Assembly (NCBI GenBank): GCA_963665525.1
Contig: OY762280.1
Coordinates: 62,001-126,000, forward strand
Source: UBA12077 sp963665525
GTDB taxonomy: Bacteria; Bacteroidota; Bacteroidia; Bacteroidales; UBA12077
DNA length: 64,000 nt
Reading direction: 5' to 3'
Position numbers and translations under genes: made by a program
Shown: one piece after another, positions 62,837-64,000 of the stretch
How positions within the stretch are numbered: the stretch's first letter is position 1
How the letters are laid out: each line of letters begins with the position of its first letter
Notes under the pieces: generated by a model
Told to the model about the DNA's origin: nothing
Seen by the model: only the letters and a program-made list of their open reading frames with translations
The model's database searches: none

Positions 62837-63670
62837 ATGAATCAGAAAGCTAAATTATTTAGTGTACTTTTTGCTATTTTATTAGGTGCAGGAAATTTAT
62901 TTGCGCAAGAAGAAGTTAAAGAAGAATCACCATGGAGTGTTGGTGGCGATTTTGTGAGTCGATATGTATGGCGTGGTGTTAACTTAGGAGGTTCATCGCC
63001 AAGTATTCAACCGTATTTAGAATATGGATTTGGATCGGATGATCATTCATTTGCTGTTGGAGCCTGGGGTGCTTATTCTGTAAGTGGAGCACAAACAAGT
63101 CAGGAAACCGATTTGTACTTGTCTTATACATTAAAAGATATGTTTTCATTAACCTTTACCGACTATTTCCTTCCTGACGAAACTACAGGACGTAACAGGT
63201 ATTTCAATTATAATATGGATTGGGATAAAATAAATTCTGGTGAAGAAGCTCAAACGGGTCATGTAGTTGAGGCTGCTATTAGCTTTAATGGAACAGATAA
63301 AATTCCTGTTAGTGTAATGTTTGCCATGAATATTTGGGGTGCTGACTCTAGAAAATACAAAGAACAAGCGGGAGTTATGGTTCCCGAAGATAAAATTGTA
63401 ATGTCAAAATATCTGGAGTTTGGTTATTCAACTGAAGTTAGAAATGTAGCGGTAGATTTGTTTGCAGGTATGACACTGGATAATCCGGATATTGAAAAAG
63501 GGGAACCAACAGGATTTTATGGTCAAAGAGCAGCAGGATTCATTAATCTGGGTTTTACACTTTCAAAAGAAATTAAAATCACAGAAAACTATTCATTACC
63601 AGTATTTGGGTCTTTTATAACAAATCCAGAGGCTGAAAATGTATTCATGGTTTTCGGAATATCATTTTAA
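62837..63670 (+). CDS. TorF-family putative porin
   Basis: A 277-residue outer-membrane protein with a signal peptide (cleavage after LFAQ). The mature N-terminus SPWSVGGDFVSRYVWRGVNLGG matches the TorF/TIGR02001 pattern (VSDYVFRG). The remaining chain has alternating strands and terminates with FVMVFGISF-type ending (VFMVFGISF). It probably forms a pore for small solutes. The ammonium transporter gene starts 30 bases later, so ammonium or amines are a reasonable substrate guess. Confidence 0.83.
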   Translation: MNQKAKLFSVLFAILLGAGNLFAQEEVKEESPWSVGGDFVSRYVWRGVNLGGSSPSIQPYLEYGFGSDDHSFAVGAWGAYSVSGAQTSQETDLYLSYTLKDMFSLTFTDYFLPDETTGRNRYFNYNMDWDKINSGEEAQTGHVVEAAISFNGTDKIPVSVMFAMNIWGADSRKYKEQAGVMVPEDKIVMSKYLEFGYSTEVRNVAVDLFAGMTLDNPDIEKGEPTGFYGQRAAGFINLGFTLSKEIKITENYSLPVFGSFITNPEAENVFMVFGISF

Positions 63671-63700
63671 ACTAAATTATTAATAATAAAAATTACAACT

Positions 63701-64000
63701 ATGTTTGACAGCGGTTCAACAACATTTATGATTTTATGTACAAGTTTGGTGATGTTAATGACACCTGGCTTGGCATTCTTTTATGGCGGATTGGCCAGTA
63801 AAAGAAATATCTTAGGAATTATGGCACAAACATTTGTGTCCTTAGGTATTACAACTATTATGTGGGTAACAATTGGTTATTCATTATGCTTTAGTGGTGG
63901 TGAAGGAGGAATTATCGGAAACCTTGATCTGGCATTTCTTAAGGGAATAGCATTTGATCAGGCTTTTGATAATGGGAAATATCCGGTTTACATTTTTGTA
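63701..64000 (+). CDS. amt: Ammonium transporter, partial (3' end outside window)
   Basis: The first 100 codons of an Amt/Rh channel: FDSGSTTFMILCTSLVMLMT, PGLAFFYGGLASKRNILGIM and TIMWVTIGYSLCFSGG are the first conserved membrane helices with the Amt motif PGLALFYGGL. No signal peptide is needed. The gene runs off the right edge, so the pore His pair is not visible. It is co-transcribed with the TorF-like porin and probably controlled by nitrogen supply; a glnK-type gene may follow outside the window. Confidence 0.93.
   Translation, partial: MFDSGSTTFMILCTSLVMLMTPGLAFFYGGLASKRNILGIMAQTFVSLGITTIMWVTIGYSLCFSGGEGGIIGNLDLAFLKGIAFDQAFDNGKYPVYIFV

Overview
This window is AT-rich chromosomal DNA from a member of the Bacteroidota, probably a marine Bacteroidales/Marinilabiliales-type organism. 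The taxonomic signs are a MurF-alanine racemase fusion, a GldB-like lipoprotein beside NAD synthetase, a secreted protein with a type IX secretion (T9SS) sorting domain, DUF5020 and TorF-like outer-membrane barrels, many lipoproteins with short lipoboxes, and promoters of the Bacteroidota type (TTG, about 17-24 bases, TAnnTTTG). I found no tRNA or rRNA gene, insertion sequence, prophage or CRISPR array. Most of the window is ordinary core genome, so no single spectacular new system is claimed; several small gene sets and regulatory elements deserve a second look.

Layout. 1-7 kb: HAD phosphatase, two lipoproteins, RmuC, a peptide deformylase-like gene broken by an in-frame stop, and two convergent L,D-transpeptidases of different families. 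7.3-12.7 kb: a tight four-gene run of a serine hydrolase lipoprotein, a terpene-cyclase-like repeat protein, a TMTC-like membrane glycosyltransferase with TPRs, and a polyprenyl-phosphate-mannose-synthase-like GT2. 12.7-24.5 kb: a possible small RNA, a dimethylargininase, a second serine hydrolase, a TPR histidine kinase with its LuxR-type regulator, a T9SS-exported beta-helix protein, oligoendopeptidase F, and a short SSB. 24.5-26.4 kb: an AlkC-like HEAT protein overlapping a radical SAM photolyase-type protein with a C-terminal helix-hairpin-helix.

28.4-39.1 kb is one long minus-strand block. It encodes thiolase, NAD-type 3-hydroxyacyl-CoA dehydrogenase/reductase, a sodium:solute symporter, an acyl-CoA:acetate CoA-transferase, two divergent KAS III-like proteins, an Ig-like lipoprotein, a frameshifted outer-membrane barrel and a lipoprotein alpha/beta hydrolase. 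The simplest reading is uptake and oxidation of a C4 hydroxy- or keto-acid such as 3-hydroxybutyrate or acetoacetate; the KAS III pair is unexplained. 40.9-52.3 kb: a DEAD-box helicase, two TetR-type palindromes upstream of a small acyl-carrier-like protein, RsmI, a chemoreceptor, DUF5020, thymidine kinase, MurF-Alr and a third serine hydrolase. 52.4-64 kb: a Crp/Fnr regulator, NadE, a PorT-like barrel, GldB, formyl-THF synthetase, MscL, a lipoprotein Memo protein, a second NarL-type two-component pair, and a TorF-like porin followed by an ammonium transporter cut by the window edge.

Start sites were moved downstream from the longest open frame in several genes where a Shine-Dalgarno-like sequence, signal peptide or conserved N-terminus supports it; this is stated for each gene.
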